A model generated the notes under the pieces. It was not told where the DNA came from and did no database searches. It saw only the letters and a program-made list of their open reading frames with translations. This document shows, in pieces, positions 12,187 through 22,955 of a stretch of 41,566 nt of DNA; positions within the stretch are counted from its first letter, which is position 1; each line of letters opens with the position of its first letter. This DNA comes from Pyricularia pennisetigena (taxonomy: Eukaryota; Ascomycota; Sordariomycetes; Magnaporthales; Pyriculariaceae): positions 15,906 to 57,471 of the forward strand of contig NW_021940937.1 in NCBI RefSeq assembly GCF_004337985.1, given 5' to 3'. The position numbers and the translations under genes were made by a program.

Positions 12187-12934
12187 ATGGGGCCCTCTAC
12201 TAACCCCGAGCCCATCCGTGAGGAATTTTGTTTCGGCATGACCCACGAAAGAAAATATTACAAATACGACAAAATCTTTTTCAAGCGGAGCATTCGGCAA
12301 TCTGAATGGCGAAGCCATGGCGGCGTCACATTCGTGCCGAAGCTAAACAAAGAGCGGATAATAAACGAAGGAGCGTGCCTCAAGTTTCTTTGGGAGAACA
12401 CCAACATTCCGCTGCCAAAACTATACGCCTGTTTTGAGGATGACGGGGTTGGCTGTCTGATGACGGAGTACGTGGATGGAGTCGGAATGGACGAGCTTAC
12501 TCCAGAAAAGAAAAACGTCGTTATCAGAGAACTTATGGAGCATTTGACTACGCTTAAAACATTAACGTCGTCAAAATGGGGTGGGCTAGCTGGCTCGGTT
12601 AGTTTCCCTCCGAATGAGTTTACCAGCCATTTAACTAACTAAACAGGTTTTACCTCCCTACCGTGTCATGAGGATGTGCGATGGCCCATGGCACATGAGG
12701 GATCGAAAAGAACCCAGCCTTGTGTTCTGCCACAACGATTTGTCAGAAAACAATGTTCTTGTGGATCCCTCAAGCTTGAAGATCAAGGCCATAATTGATT
12801 GGGAATATGCCGGATTTTTCCCTTCCGAGTTTGAGAGACCCTTCTACGAACGGTCTGGTCCATCGATTGCGCTATCGAACGAGGTTGATGATGTGGACAC
12901 CCTCTTGGAACTTATGAACAAAGAGAAAGCTTGA
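12187..12934 (+). CDS. APH-type phosphotransferase (kinase-like fold), two exons
   Basis: Exons 12187-12597 and 12647-12934 give 232 aa. The 49-bp intron runs from GTTAGT to TTAACTAACTAAACAG, with a textbook CTAAC branch site. Splicing joins WGGLAGS to VLPPYRVM, in phase. The protein has the N-lobe pattern (MTHERKYYKYDKIFFKRS, then NEGACLKFLWENTNIPLPKL), a hinge LMTEYVDGVGM, the catalytic loop FCHNDLSENNVLVD (catalytic Asp, Asn) and the metal-binding IIDWEYAGFFP. This is the layout of fungal aminoglycoside-phosphotransferase-family proteins, which form large, mostly uncharacterised sets in filamentous fungi. The substrate is unknown; resistance should not be assumed. The ATG at 12187 has a good TCAAGATGG context. 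At 232 aa it is on the short side, but no motif is missing. Confidence 0.85.
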
Positions 12935-13807
12935 GTTTTATAAATCAGCCAATCAAATTTGCTCAAAAGGGAGGGTAGTATTGGACTGGCCATGGAGCAC
13001 TTAGTCGCACTAGTATACTCACTTTCGTGATTCGAAACAACCCAGCTGTCGGAAAGAAGGAAATGTTTTGTAGCATGGATGGATGGGAAATACCAAGTGC
13101 GTGCGGGGTAGCCCACCAATTTGTAAAGATTAGCCGATTTGGAAAGCCTGCAGATAGATGAATGCAAGTCGTAGCCTATCGCTTACTGCCAATACCCAAT
13201 CGCCACCAAGCAAAAATGAAACCGGCATTTTGCCACCCTTGGCGCCCGCAAACGCGCGCTTGTTCCTGGCTTCGCCAATTGAGGTCGAAGGCCTTATGTC
13301 CTCAAGATGTTCGTGTGGGGCGGTTGCCTTCATTTTCCGACAGACAGGGAAAAGTTCTGGATTATATTGGCTTACGCCCAAGCTACATGTTAAGCCCGTG
13401 CAGTTGGTCGCTGCCAGTGCGTGCATATAAGGGTGGAATAGGGGATAATGAAGCAGCTACCTCATTACTGAAGCTTTTGCTTCTGTGTAGCGCAACAGCT
13501 GCCCTATCCGTTCGTAATACTACACTGCTCGCCACAGGCATCCCCGGCCCACACAACACAAATAGCCATGAGCACCTCAAACTGGCGTCGAAAAGGGGAC
13601 AATGAATTTAGCTACAGCCAATCATCAAAAGATCACCATGATGCGAACCCCAACCGGGTGGTATTGGCCCCACTGTTAACAAGGGCCAATGCAGCCATTA
13701 ACTTAGCAACGACTACCAATGAACCCATTATCGTTAGTTAGTACAAACGATATTGCTGCTAAGCACTATGAAAACAGAGCAATAATCATACCATAGTGAG
13801 CAGATGG
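12935..13807. other. Intergenic, no recognisable gene
   Basis: A 147-codon plus-strand frame (13162-13605) overlaps other frames on both strands and shows no domain or conserved motif. I leave it uncalled. Confidence 0.35.
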
Positions 13808-13882
13808 CTAGCAAAAGGGGCACACCTGAGTGCTTGAAATTTCTTTGCCGCATTTAGAGCACTTAACAACTTCCGAAGGCAT
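13808..13882 (-). CDS. Possible 24-residue zinc-ribbon-like peptide
   Basis: A short frame from the ATG at 13882 encodes 24 residues with CSKCGK near the middle and CPFC at the very end: two CxxC knuckles spaced like a rubredoxin or zinc-ribbon site. The DNA upstream of this ATG (to about 14030, minus strand) is CT- and AA-rich and resembles a fungal 5' leader, although it is also open. The peptide may be complete, or the first exon of a longer gene: a GTGTGC donor-like site sits just before VCPFC. Very short frames arise by chance, so confidence is low. Confidence 0.25.
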   Translation of the reverse strand: MPSEVVKCSKCGKEISSTQVCPFC

Positions 13883-15359
13883 CTTAGGAGCTTGTTTATT
13901 GGCGAGGATTGTAAAGGCTAAGATTATTATCGAAGTTGAGTGATGCCGTAGTTGAGCTTTGAATGCTTTTGAGAGTTGGTATAATAGCGTGAGGTATGAA
14001 GAACGAAAACTATTAAAGTTTGGTGCTGCCACCTGAGCTTTTATAGATAAAATAGCTTTAGCCCTCGACTCTACAAATCAAGGCTCACGCAAATGATTTC
14101 AAGAAAGATTACAACGAAGAAATGACCTAACCTCCAAACAAAAAATCAACCTCAGCTAAGAACATAATTCACACATCAACGCTTTGTGTGTGTGAGGGGG
14201 CGGGGGGTTACTATACCACCCCTTATTGGTATACCACAGGGGTATCAGCTTCCGCATTTCGAAGAAATGTCCTTCCTGACCAATTCCGTCCCCTCTTAAC
14301 ACTCGGGCCCGCTTCGAAGAAATGCCCTCATCTCAATTGGTCAGCTCCATGAAATTCGCGTACCTTGGCCAACTCTAGCGACATTCCACTAGCTCCAAGC
14401 AGCGCCTCCCTTATCACTTGACAAATTTGACGCCGTCCCAATTTGCCCTGGCAACCGCGAAGAAATATGGGAAATGTTTGTCGATACATGCATAAAGTCA
14501 CAAGCCTAGATCGACTCCAAGCCTGCTACATATGAGCGTCACAGTACGCCTCTGCGTCCGACAACTGCTGAAATCAATGTACGCCAAGGGGGCTGGTGCG
14601 CTATCTTGGCCAGGCTAGGTCCAGGTCGAGGCACGGCCCACTTGGGTACTCAGGTCGCCCATGCGAGGACCTATTGGTTGTCTACGTGGATTGGTTCGCA
14701 GTCTTAGACCTGCAGGCAGATTTCGTGCGCTGGATACTTCCCAGTGCTCTCGGAACCATTGGCAGCGTCAAAGCTGCATCAGGCATCAGCCATCACGCAG
14801 GAAGCGCTTCCTATTGGCCCGGGATGAGGCATTCCCTGATTTATAATATTTCGAGCTTGGTAGGCGGCTAATTAATTACAGGTTGGGAGCAATGCCGGAA
14901 AGCACCCGTAGCCCGCTTCGAGTACCGCACCGGAGCTGTGCGGATTGGCCTGGAAATCTGCTAACGGATGAATTTTGCAGGGACCGCAGACTCCCTGGCG
15001 CATGTGGCGAAGCCCGCGCCTATCACCTCGCCAGTAATTTCCTGAAATGCCCTCACAATGTTGCTCACCTTGTACCATGCAGATGATGCATACACAAGCC
15101 AGAGTGTGGAACTACAGCCGGCAAGTCGTTAAACAGACCAGGATGTCATCACCAAAATTGCTTGAACTGCTACATCCGGAAAGGCCTGCGCCGTCGCTGT
15201 ATCGGCCTTGGTGTCGGTACGCTGATAGCAAGCCAGCCATACAACCCAGCCCAAGAGGATTATCCTTTTGAAAATGACCAACTGCATTCGACAGCAGACG
15301 CAGTTCTACTAAAATTACAGGGTTTGGTCACAGATCTGGAATTGACCCGCTGGGAATAC
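13883..15359. other. Intergenic, no recognisable gene
   Basis: It contains GTATACC repeats near 14215-14250 and two copies of TTCGAAGAAATG (about 14258 and 14313). Several open frames of 60-90 codons lack domains and are probably chance. Confidence 0.35.
14276..14344. repeat. 10-bp perfect inverted repeat with about 50-bp loop
   Basis: CTGACCAATT at 14276-14285 is repeated as AATTGGTCAG at 14335-14344. It could form a stem, and both arms contain a CCAAT box, so a pair of CCAAT elements in opposite orientation is an equally good reading. Confidence 0.45.
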
Positions 15360-15955
15360 CCACCCCTGGAATTGCTTGAGCCCAATCAGCCGCGACATCT
15401 TAGGCCAGATGCGTCGTTGGGGGTTGCCTTTACTTGCCATGATTCACCAATGCGGCTGTGCAAAGGTTGGGTTTCTTTGAAAGTTACTGCGGTGGGCTAA
15501 AATTTGTCATAGCTTTTTACCAAAGAAATTCGTTGTATGTTAGGCCAGGTTTGATTAGCATCATGTTCTTTCGCCTCTTCAAATTCTGCCTAAAGGTAAT
15601 AAGCGGCGATACCTCTGAGAGGCTGCATGCCCTCCTTTGGTCAACCTATACCTCATTGATGAAGCAGCTGGGGCGAAGAGTGTTGCAGGGTGCGAATCGG
15701 CACAAATGTATCCTTGTTGATTGCCGGAATGCTACCACATGTTATCCGTGGAGGTAAAGGCCAATAAGAACGAGCCCGTCACAAAACGCACCCCTCAAAA
15801 ATCCAGCATTAAACCTCCCCCCCGAATTTCCGTCCTACCTTTGAACCTCCCTGCTCGAGGTCGAGGGTCGGTAGCTCCAACCAACCATATGCCCCGAAAA
15901 CGGTAAACAGTAATGGGGAGATTACGGCGGCGACCCGTATCCTAGCTTGTAAACG
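15360..15955 (+). repeat. Dispersed repeat R1, copy 1
   Basis: This is a diverged copy of a repeat also found at 18320-18490 and 18895-19455. Shared landmarks in the same order are GGAATTGCTTGA, CGTTGGGGGTTGCCTTTA, TGAGAGGCTGCATGCCCTCC, GTAAAGGCCAATAAGAACGA, TTGAACCTCCCTGCTC and GGAGATTACGGC. I see no intact coding frame. Compared with copy 3 it has an insertion of about 90 bp near 15500-15590. It is probably an old, unnamed transposon or duplication. Confidence 0.7.
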
Positions 15956-18319
15956 AGATTTCCAGGTATTTTGGCGTATTTCTTATTGGTGGTTCCCCGG
16001 TCTACATCTTTGAAACAGGCACAACTTACCACAAAGGCCTCCCAGTGCAGCTGCGGACGCAGGAGGATTTTGCCAAGTGACATTGTCTTACCCTATTCAC
16101 CTGGCATATCCTTTCATCCGGGAGGCCTCCTGTGATCATTCTGAGTTTTTTTCTCCCAAGACGGCATCAGTCCGTCACCGAGAAACATGGGACAAGCTAG
16201 CTCCAGCAACACAACTGAGCTGACATACTATTACATGATTATACGTAATTAAACCTCGGTGGGGTTACGTTTGTGTTTTATTTACCTGGTTCCAAAAATG
16301 AATGGTGGAGTCTTCAATCGCCTCTGTCATATCAAATCCGGGATCTGGCTGACAGCGGTTGAGATGCAGGTGGTATTTTGGACGAAGGCCTCAATTAGAA
16401 AAGCGGTGTGACGAGGTGTCAACAATCAAGAGACTTAGGACAGATAAGCACTGGCTTTAAGCGAAAAGCCTGTCTTGGCATGTGGTCGCCTGCCGCTCAC
16501 AAGAATAATCCCTATCCTGTAAGCTTGACTAACCTCCCAAGACGCTACCGGGCATATTCCTACCGGCCGATTTACTCTCATGTAACGACATCCATCCCGT
16601 ATTGTCACCCACAATATCGGCTTGTGCCGAGGGATACATCCGCGCCGACGGTAACATTTCGGCCCGTAATAAGTAGACGGCCATGTCATGTGTGTTGGCC
16701 TCACCATCTTTTCTTCGGTTGGCAAGGGGTCGAAATGCTATCCTTGTTGCATTTAGCCAGGGTAATTAAGTGGGGCGGCGCCTCTTCCGAAGTATCTGGT
16801 GGAAGCTTTCTGGTGTGCATTTCATATTCAATCCACTAAAGACCTCCAATAGCTACTTTACGAATTGGAAAGCGGCGCAAAAATGTGAACCTGGACCAGC
16901 AACACAGCCGCATAGTTCATTTCTGACTTGCTGCAGAGAGATCTTTAGGCGTATTACGTACTCGCCGGTTCCTTGGAGCGGAAATTCGACGAACACTCAT
17001 ATAAAGGCATCCATTGGTGTTACGGTGTAGCAAAGGCGCGTATACCCCTTGTTCGGTACCAATAGGAATCGATTCCTGTGTGATGCTCGATATATCTATG
17101 CCTCATCCAAGCGGACCATGCATCGACCTAGAGCGTGGCCGCACCTGCAATGTGTTGGTGCTATTACTTAGCGTCCATTGGTGCTTGTGAAAAGTAGGAT
17201 GTTCTATTTGTGAGAGTAGGTTTAAATTCTGATCCCTATATGTAACGAGTAAATTGGGTGGTTACATGTACAAAGACAAAGCCACCCTCTACCAGTATTA
17301 TTTGTATCCTCTTTCGTTTTTCCCTGCTGGTGCTGAGTCACTGTTTTTCTAAGAGTATGATATTACTGGAAACGATCGGTTTAGGTGATCAAACAATGAT
17401 CCTGGTGAGGGTGGCGTGAGGCCGCATGATCGCTTGCAGATTTGCACATCCAATGTGCTTCAGAAGTATGGCAGTTAACAATTTAGCACCGAGAAGCTGC
17501 TAAATTGTGACTGTGGTGCCTTTGACAAAGTCCTGCTTCGAGATCTTCCTGGCAAGGGGTCCGCCATTGCCGCGCTTTTCCCGCTTCAATTGCAGCTTGG
17601 CTTTTACTTAGCATTTTGGAAAGGCTGAAACTAGCTGCCTTAACTCTGGCACAAGGCAGCAACACAACCATCATAGGCTACGTGGTTAAATTGTCAACTA
17701 CCCACCAGCGCCAAGGCTACCGGATGCGTGCTCGTCACCCGGTGATGCAACCCAACGCGAAATAGCCATGCGCCCAGACAGGTGTATCCAAAAGGAGGTC
17801 CATGGCACTCCTTTGCAGATTGGTCATCTCTGAAAACGAGCCACGCTGGCGATGCCAAATGCAACCACTACACCTGTCAATTACACTGATACAGCTCTGA
17901 GCGCCCAAGCCATTCCCAAATAGTGTTAAGTTCAGACTACCGTTTTCTCAAACGCCAAATTCTGCCTGTCTTTCAAGCTCAGATGGGTGTGCGATGTGGG
18001 TGGTTTTTGTCCATCTTGGGGCAGAACTGTGAATGGGAGAGCTTGTGTAGACTGAAAGGCAGTAATTAACTAGATGCCTGGGAGCTCAAATACTTTTTGT
18101 CATTTCCAATCCGCAACGCGTCCATAAATTTCCCAATTCTAAAATATTATTCCAAGAGCCAGGCAACCAAAAAATGCGCTGCTATGAGTCAATGTCTCAA
18201 AAGACTGCGCCCAAACTGTTGGGAATGATGACGGAAAACAAAAATTCATTCTTGGCTCGCACTCTCCACATGTAAGAAACCAGAACCGGCAATGTAATCT
18301 CGGGGAGCCGAGGACAAAC
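15956..18319. other. Long intergenic stretch, no recognisable gene
   Basis: About 2.4 kb with only short overlapping open frames (longest 143 codons at 16408-16839, no domain). A GGGAGGCCTCCTG palindrome at about 16120 belongs to the short GGAGGCC motif set. Nothing else stands out. Confidence 0.4.
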
Positions 18320-18490
18320 ACTCGGGAACACGTCCAGGCTCTCCCTGGGATCTTTTTGAGACCAATCAGCCGCGAGAGCCAAGACCAGGTCTTTTGAAGC
18401 CGCTCAGGCCAAATTAGATCGTTGGTGGTTGCCTTTGTTTGTTATGGTTCGCCAACACAGCTGTGTAAGGATAAGCCTCAAAGTTTGTCG
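18320..18490 (+). repeat. Dispersed repeat R1, copy 2 (partial)
   Basis: A short copy of the repeat seen at 15360 and 18895. It shares CAATCAGCCGCGA, CTCAGGCCAAA, TCGTTGGTGGTTGCCTTTG and TGGTTCGCCAACACAGCTGTG in order. Only the first part of the repeat is present. Confidence 0.65.
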
Positions 18491-18894
18491 TTTTTCTACA
18501 GTACAGCGCGCTATCAAAGAAGGTCGTGCAGTCTCTTAGGGGGCCTTGTACGCACTTGGATTGCTGACGACGTTACAGAGATCACCTTTTACATATTTGA
18601 CGCATAATCCTGAGGGAATTTACTGGAATTCCTCTAGTTCCAGACCTAGAGTGCCAAGAATGAAATCGAGTAGCATCGGCACTGGGTTCATGTACCAGAA
18701 AAGTACCACGGTCAAAATTTATTAAGGGTCTCGGTGCTGAAATTTTGACTGCAATACTTGTGAATAACATGGGAGCTGCGAACCTGTAAGCGATTAGGCT
18801 TTCACCTAAACCCACAAGTCAGACGGTTTTTGACACCATCTTGCAATTTTGAGAAGACCTGACGCTGTGGCGAATCCAGGACAAACGGGAACAC

Positions 18895-19455
18895 TTCCGG
18901 TATCTCCCTGGAATTGCTTGAACACAGTCAGCTGCGAGAGCCAAGACCGAGGTCCTGGCAACTCTCAGGCCAAACTAGGTCGTTAGTGGTTATCTTTATT
19001 TGCCATGGTTCGCCAGCACTGCTTTGCAAGGGTTCGGTTGCTTTGAAAGGTTCTTTGGTTGCATATCAGCCCAGTGCCCAAAGGCACTGCAATACCCCTG
19101 AGAGACTGCATGCCCGCCTTCTCAAACTATACATCCTTGAAAAGCAGCTAGGGAGAAAAACCATGCAAAGTGCAAATCGACGCAAAACACATCACAGTTG
19201 AGTGCCGAAATGCTACCCAAAGTCATCCTCAAGGCTCCGTAGAAGTAAAGGCCAATAGGAACGAGCCAGTCACAAAATGCACCCCTGACGGCCAGCATCA
19301 ACTTCACCACCGACTCATCGTCATACCTGCTTGAACCTCCCTGCTCAAAACCAAATGGCTCAGATGCCTCGCAGACAGTGGCCTGTTAGGGGTAGGAGAT
19401 TACGGCAGCGAGCCCGGGTCCTTAAAAGTATCCCTGCAACTTGTAAGTGAGGTGC
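18895..19455 (+). repeat. Dispersed repeat R1, copy 3
   Basis: The most extended partner of the copy at 15360-15955, in the same orientation. Matching blocks include GGAATTGCTTGAACACAG, CTGAGAGACTGCATGCCCGC, AAAGCAGCTAGGG, GTAAAGGCCAATAGGAACGA, ACAAAATGCACCCCT and GGAGATTACGGCAGCGA. The copies are separated by many substitutions and indels, so the duplication is old. Confidence 0.7.
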
Positions 19456-20395
19456 CCAAGCACTGTAGTGATTGTCGTCCAAAGACCTTTTTGCGTACCG
19501 GGTGATGAATATGTATCACGGTGGTTTGGCGCTCAGGGGTGGCTGACAATGTACCACAGCGGCTGTAGGTTTGCGAGCTACCTTGAGCTTTCCGGGATGC
19601 GGGAGAGAGATTTGTTTTGCTGTATGTTGGTTGCTGATCCGCCATGTCACTGGAGTGGGTATGTCGTTACCTGAGCCTAATTGATGTAACAACCGTCGGG
19701 CGCCCTCCATTCAGCCCCTGCGGGATCTCACCCGGAAACCTCTAAGCCCGTGTTTGATTGATTCGAGTAGAGCTAAAGGTGTTACTCATAATCAGCAGCA
19801 GAGAAATATATGGAAATTTCACTGTCAGTCAAACCCGACGTCGGCGTCTAGCCAGTTATGCAATGACACCATTCTCATTCCGTTGAACTTTACCCTGTCA
19901 AGCGTCGAAAAAGGGACGAAAGTCCCCCCCCATAACCTGGATATAGAAACCGGCAAGCCCCCTTATTTCCGAGAGCGGGGCAGACCCTGCTTGCTTTGTT
20001 GTACCGTTGGATCAATTTACGGGCATAAATGCCTTGGGTCAGGGAAAGTATTAACGCTAATAAAATAGAGCAGCATTTTGGATCCTATAAAGCTGTTGGC
20101 CTTTTTTCTCCCTTCCTTGGGCATTTTCGATCCTTAACAGCCAGATCCTAAGAGCTTTAGCTTCAAGTATTTTGCCAAACCGACACCAGGCCCTTTATCA
20201 GCGTGATAAACCACCTTTACACTGCTCCTAGTGCCTCTGGAGTGTCACCGAAACAGAAAGAATTACTTATTGAACTCGAACTATTTTACGAAAGTATGTC
20301 TCTGAATAAGAAACTAATCATCTACATTTATCGGAAAGCGAGTCGAATGAACATCTAACATTCTGCACGGTGACTGTCTTCAGACATCTACCAAC
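19456..20395. other. Intergenic upstream of the cysteine-rich small gene
   Basis: No gene recognised. The last 300 bp should include the promoter and 5' leader of the gene starting at 20396. A CCTATAAAG motif near 20084 is a possible TATA box but is far upstream. Confidence 0.35.
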
Positions 20396-20578
20396 ATGAC
20401 GTATACGCAGAAACGGTGTCCCAAGTGTGGAGAGGAATGCTCCAAATGTCGCGGAACTGGAACCGTTAAGAAAGAGGCACGCTGTACGGACTGCAATGGG
20501 TCTGGGTTTCAGTCTCAAACTCAGGACAAACAATGTGAGGAGGGCTGTGATGGAGCTGGATATATTTACACTCGGTAA
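20396..20578 (+). CDS. 60-residue DnaJ-type cysteine-rich zinc-binding protein
   Basis: The ATG at 20396 lies in a strong CCAACATGAC context and the frame ends at TAA. The 60-aa product is almost entirely a cysteine-rich domain: RCPKCGEE, then CSKCRGTG, CTDCNGSG and CEEGCDGAG. The CxxCxGxG repeats are the signature of the DnaJ/Hsp40 zinc-finger region, but there is no J domain and no client-binding domain. Stand-alone proteins of this type are known in plants and algae as BSD2-like chaperones. A role here is unknown, and a small zinc-binding cofactor or chaperone is an inference. The last repeat has an extra residue (CxxxCxGxG), a slight departure from the consensus. Confidence 0.65.
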   Translation: MTYTQKRCPKCGEECSKCRGTGTVKKEARCTDCNGSGFQSQTQDKQCEEGCDGAGYIYTR

Positions 20579-21189
20579 AATTCTGAGCTGGTGACAAAGG
20601 CAAATCTTACAGTGGAAGATGTTCAAAAAAGATCCGAGAGTGCTGCCTCTAGTCAGCTTATTTGAGCCACAATCAATCTACCTTCTACTACTGATGCCTA
20701 GCTTGCACAGAAAGGACGGTTTCTGGGTAGCAGGGCCCTGATAAGGTCCCTCGAGTACCTTAAGAATGCAACAGCTTGAATACAGAAACTGACTCTGATA
20801 GTTGGCGCTAAAGCAGGATCATAATAGGCCATGATGATGGGTTTAAGGCACACAATAGGCTGTAGTTAAATCGTCTCCTCTTCAAAAGCTCTCTCAAACC
20901 AAGATCCCCTAATCTCACTTGCAGTGCCCTTAATTCCCTCCGACTCCCCCTTATCACTGGCCTCGGTTGTATACTAACAGAACATTGTAAATTACTCTTC
21001 CAGTTGGTCTTATAGATTTCTTCCACGGGTTCATCATTGTTACCAACACTCAAGAGATGCAAAGGAGAAGGGAAAAATCATGAGTCAGAATGTGACAGAT
21101 GCCAGGGGATTGGGTATAGGTCGAAGACAGAAGACCAGCAATGCGATAGCCTCCGCAATGGAACCGGCGCTATTTTCTTCCTTTGCAAA
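20579..21189. other. Intergenic, no recognisable gene
   Basis: A minus-strand frame at 20808-21062 (84 codons) is uncalled because it lacks any domain. Otherwise nothing stands out before the transposase relic. Confidence 0.35.
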
Positions 21190-21735
21190 GATTGTAACAA
21201 GTGAAGGGAAAGCAACCCCCGCCATACACTCAATTATACTTGTCCAGCCCCGTGTTCCGGGCTCTTTTCGTTGCAATTGCCGAAGTCCGTTAAGCCCTAA
21301 TACTAGGGTGTTAGGCTCTCTACCTTCTATAATACCGGTTTCGTCTATATTCGACTTATTTCCAGGTTGAATAGCGTTAAAAATGGATTTTGGATATCGG
21401 GCCACCAAGATTTAATTATCTCCGTAGTAGCGCCATTCATGCGGGTGTTTTCTATTCGACGGGCCTTTGGGTTCCAAGGATAGAATTTCTAGTCAAACAA
21501 CGGATAACCCAGTGTTTTCCAAAACGTTTTGCTTCTCCGCCAGCCTGGAGAATTTGTTCTGCAGAATAACGCAATTCTTGGTGCGTTGGTGGAAGCCCCC
21601 AAACGGCTTGGGCAAGTACCCAATACGATAAATGATTTTCCTGCTCCGTTGAATAGTAGCCCAAAAAGCCATCGCAATCCTGGGACTGTCGGAATTGCAA
21701 GAGGCGGGAGCCGGTGGTACCCGAGATCATAGCCA
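21190..21735 (-). pseudogene. Decayed pogo/Fot1-like transposase relic related to family B
   Basis: Minus-strand fragments in different frames align in order with the family B transposase. About 21650-21460 reads YWVLAQAVWGLPPTHQELRY and FGKHWVIRCLTRNSIL (CENP-B-type DNA-binding region). About 21440-21380 reads the NGATTEIIKSWW equivalent. About 21360-21210 reads NIDETGIIEGREPNTLVLG and LQRKEPGTRGWTSIIEC, with the first catalytic Asp. The frame changes at least once, and the second and third catalytic Asp are missing. It is clearly older than the three intact family B copies and is not a simple deletion of one of them, because substitutions are spread throughout. No TIRs are seen. Confidence 0.85.
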
Positions 21736-22953
21736 TCAGACTCTGTTTAATACCACTTTTTAAGCACTTTATCGCGCCCAGATTATCAAGTAACAACTGG
21801 TTATACATCAGGTCCGCAAAGGCCGCTGCCGCGGCATACATAGACCTGTCGGGAGTAACTTCTCGGCCTTTGAGATGAGCCGAGCTACGACCGCTCTCGC
21901 CGCTACTTGAGCTTCTGTCATTCTTGGGTTGAATATTGAAAAAAAGCTAGACCCAAAACGAAAACACTTGCCCCTTATTTTCCTTGCCAACAAATCCATG
22001 CTGATATAGTTTCACTGGTCAAACTCACTTATGACTTTGCCTGTATCTGGTCCATCATAGTGGACACATATCCAAAATAGGACCCAAAAGAATGACTCCA
22101 AATCATGCATGAAAGAATGCTGTTTGCCAAGAAGGGCACCAATGGCCATAAAAGCGCGCGTGCCGGTCTTGCCCTTTGCTCCAGAGGTGATAAAGATGCT
22201 CTAGAGACATGTGCCAGCAAAGGTTTGCGAAAGTTGATCTTGTTGGGTTTCCAGAGTCTGAGCTATAAGTTACCTGCATTCAAAACTCGAGATTTCCGCC
22301 TTTCTTAGTACATGTGTGAATTCTGCTTGACATATGAAGAAGTTGAACGTGAGCCAAGATGTTCCCAATTCATATGCTATAGTTTGAGATAAGATGAATG
22401 ATACTTTATCTATCTGGTTGAATTATGTACGAACCTTGTGTTCTGCATCTGTCAACCGAGTCTCATTTTGTCAATGGAGTCTTGAAACACGCGACGAAAT
22501 ACTGCAGTCTTTCACATCTTGCGATCAGCCTTGGTTCAGGACATAAGGACAAACTCTGTTACTGTGGTTGGATCACCACACCATACTGGATGTTAATAAC
22601 CAAGAAGGTTCACCTTCACCAAACTCTTCAACAAAAACAATAAAGGTGTGCTCTCTTATCCAGTATACTTTCTGTCTTGGTACTGATTCGCAGCTTGAGT
22701 GGCAGCTTGCCTTGCTCAACAGATTTGGCAAGAGAATTGAAATCAAAAAATCACCTACACCATGTTGTGAGTTTTTGTGAGCTTCAGTCAGCCCGCACCT
22801 GCAATGGCCCGGAAAGTCTTCATTCTATTAAGCCTTTCTTGTTTATCTGAATCTGTATTAGCACGATATCTTTCCTCGGTTCACAGCACCTCCTTTGATA
22901 TAAATGTGCGAGCTCGCCCCTCTCCTTTGGCGAAGAACAAGCAAAACTTCAGC
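21736..22953. other. Intergenic, no recognisable gene
   Basis: Sequence up to the left TA of the next transposon. Open frames are short and overlap on both strands. No domain is recognised. Confidence 0.35.
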
Positions 22954-22955
22954 TA

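Noticed and set aside
16408..16839. 143-codon plus-strand frame
   Set aside because: It has irregular composition, no domain, no clear start context, and an overlapping frame on the other strand.
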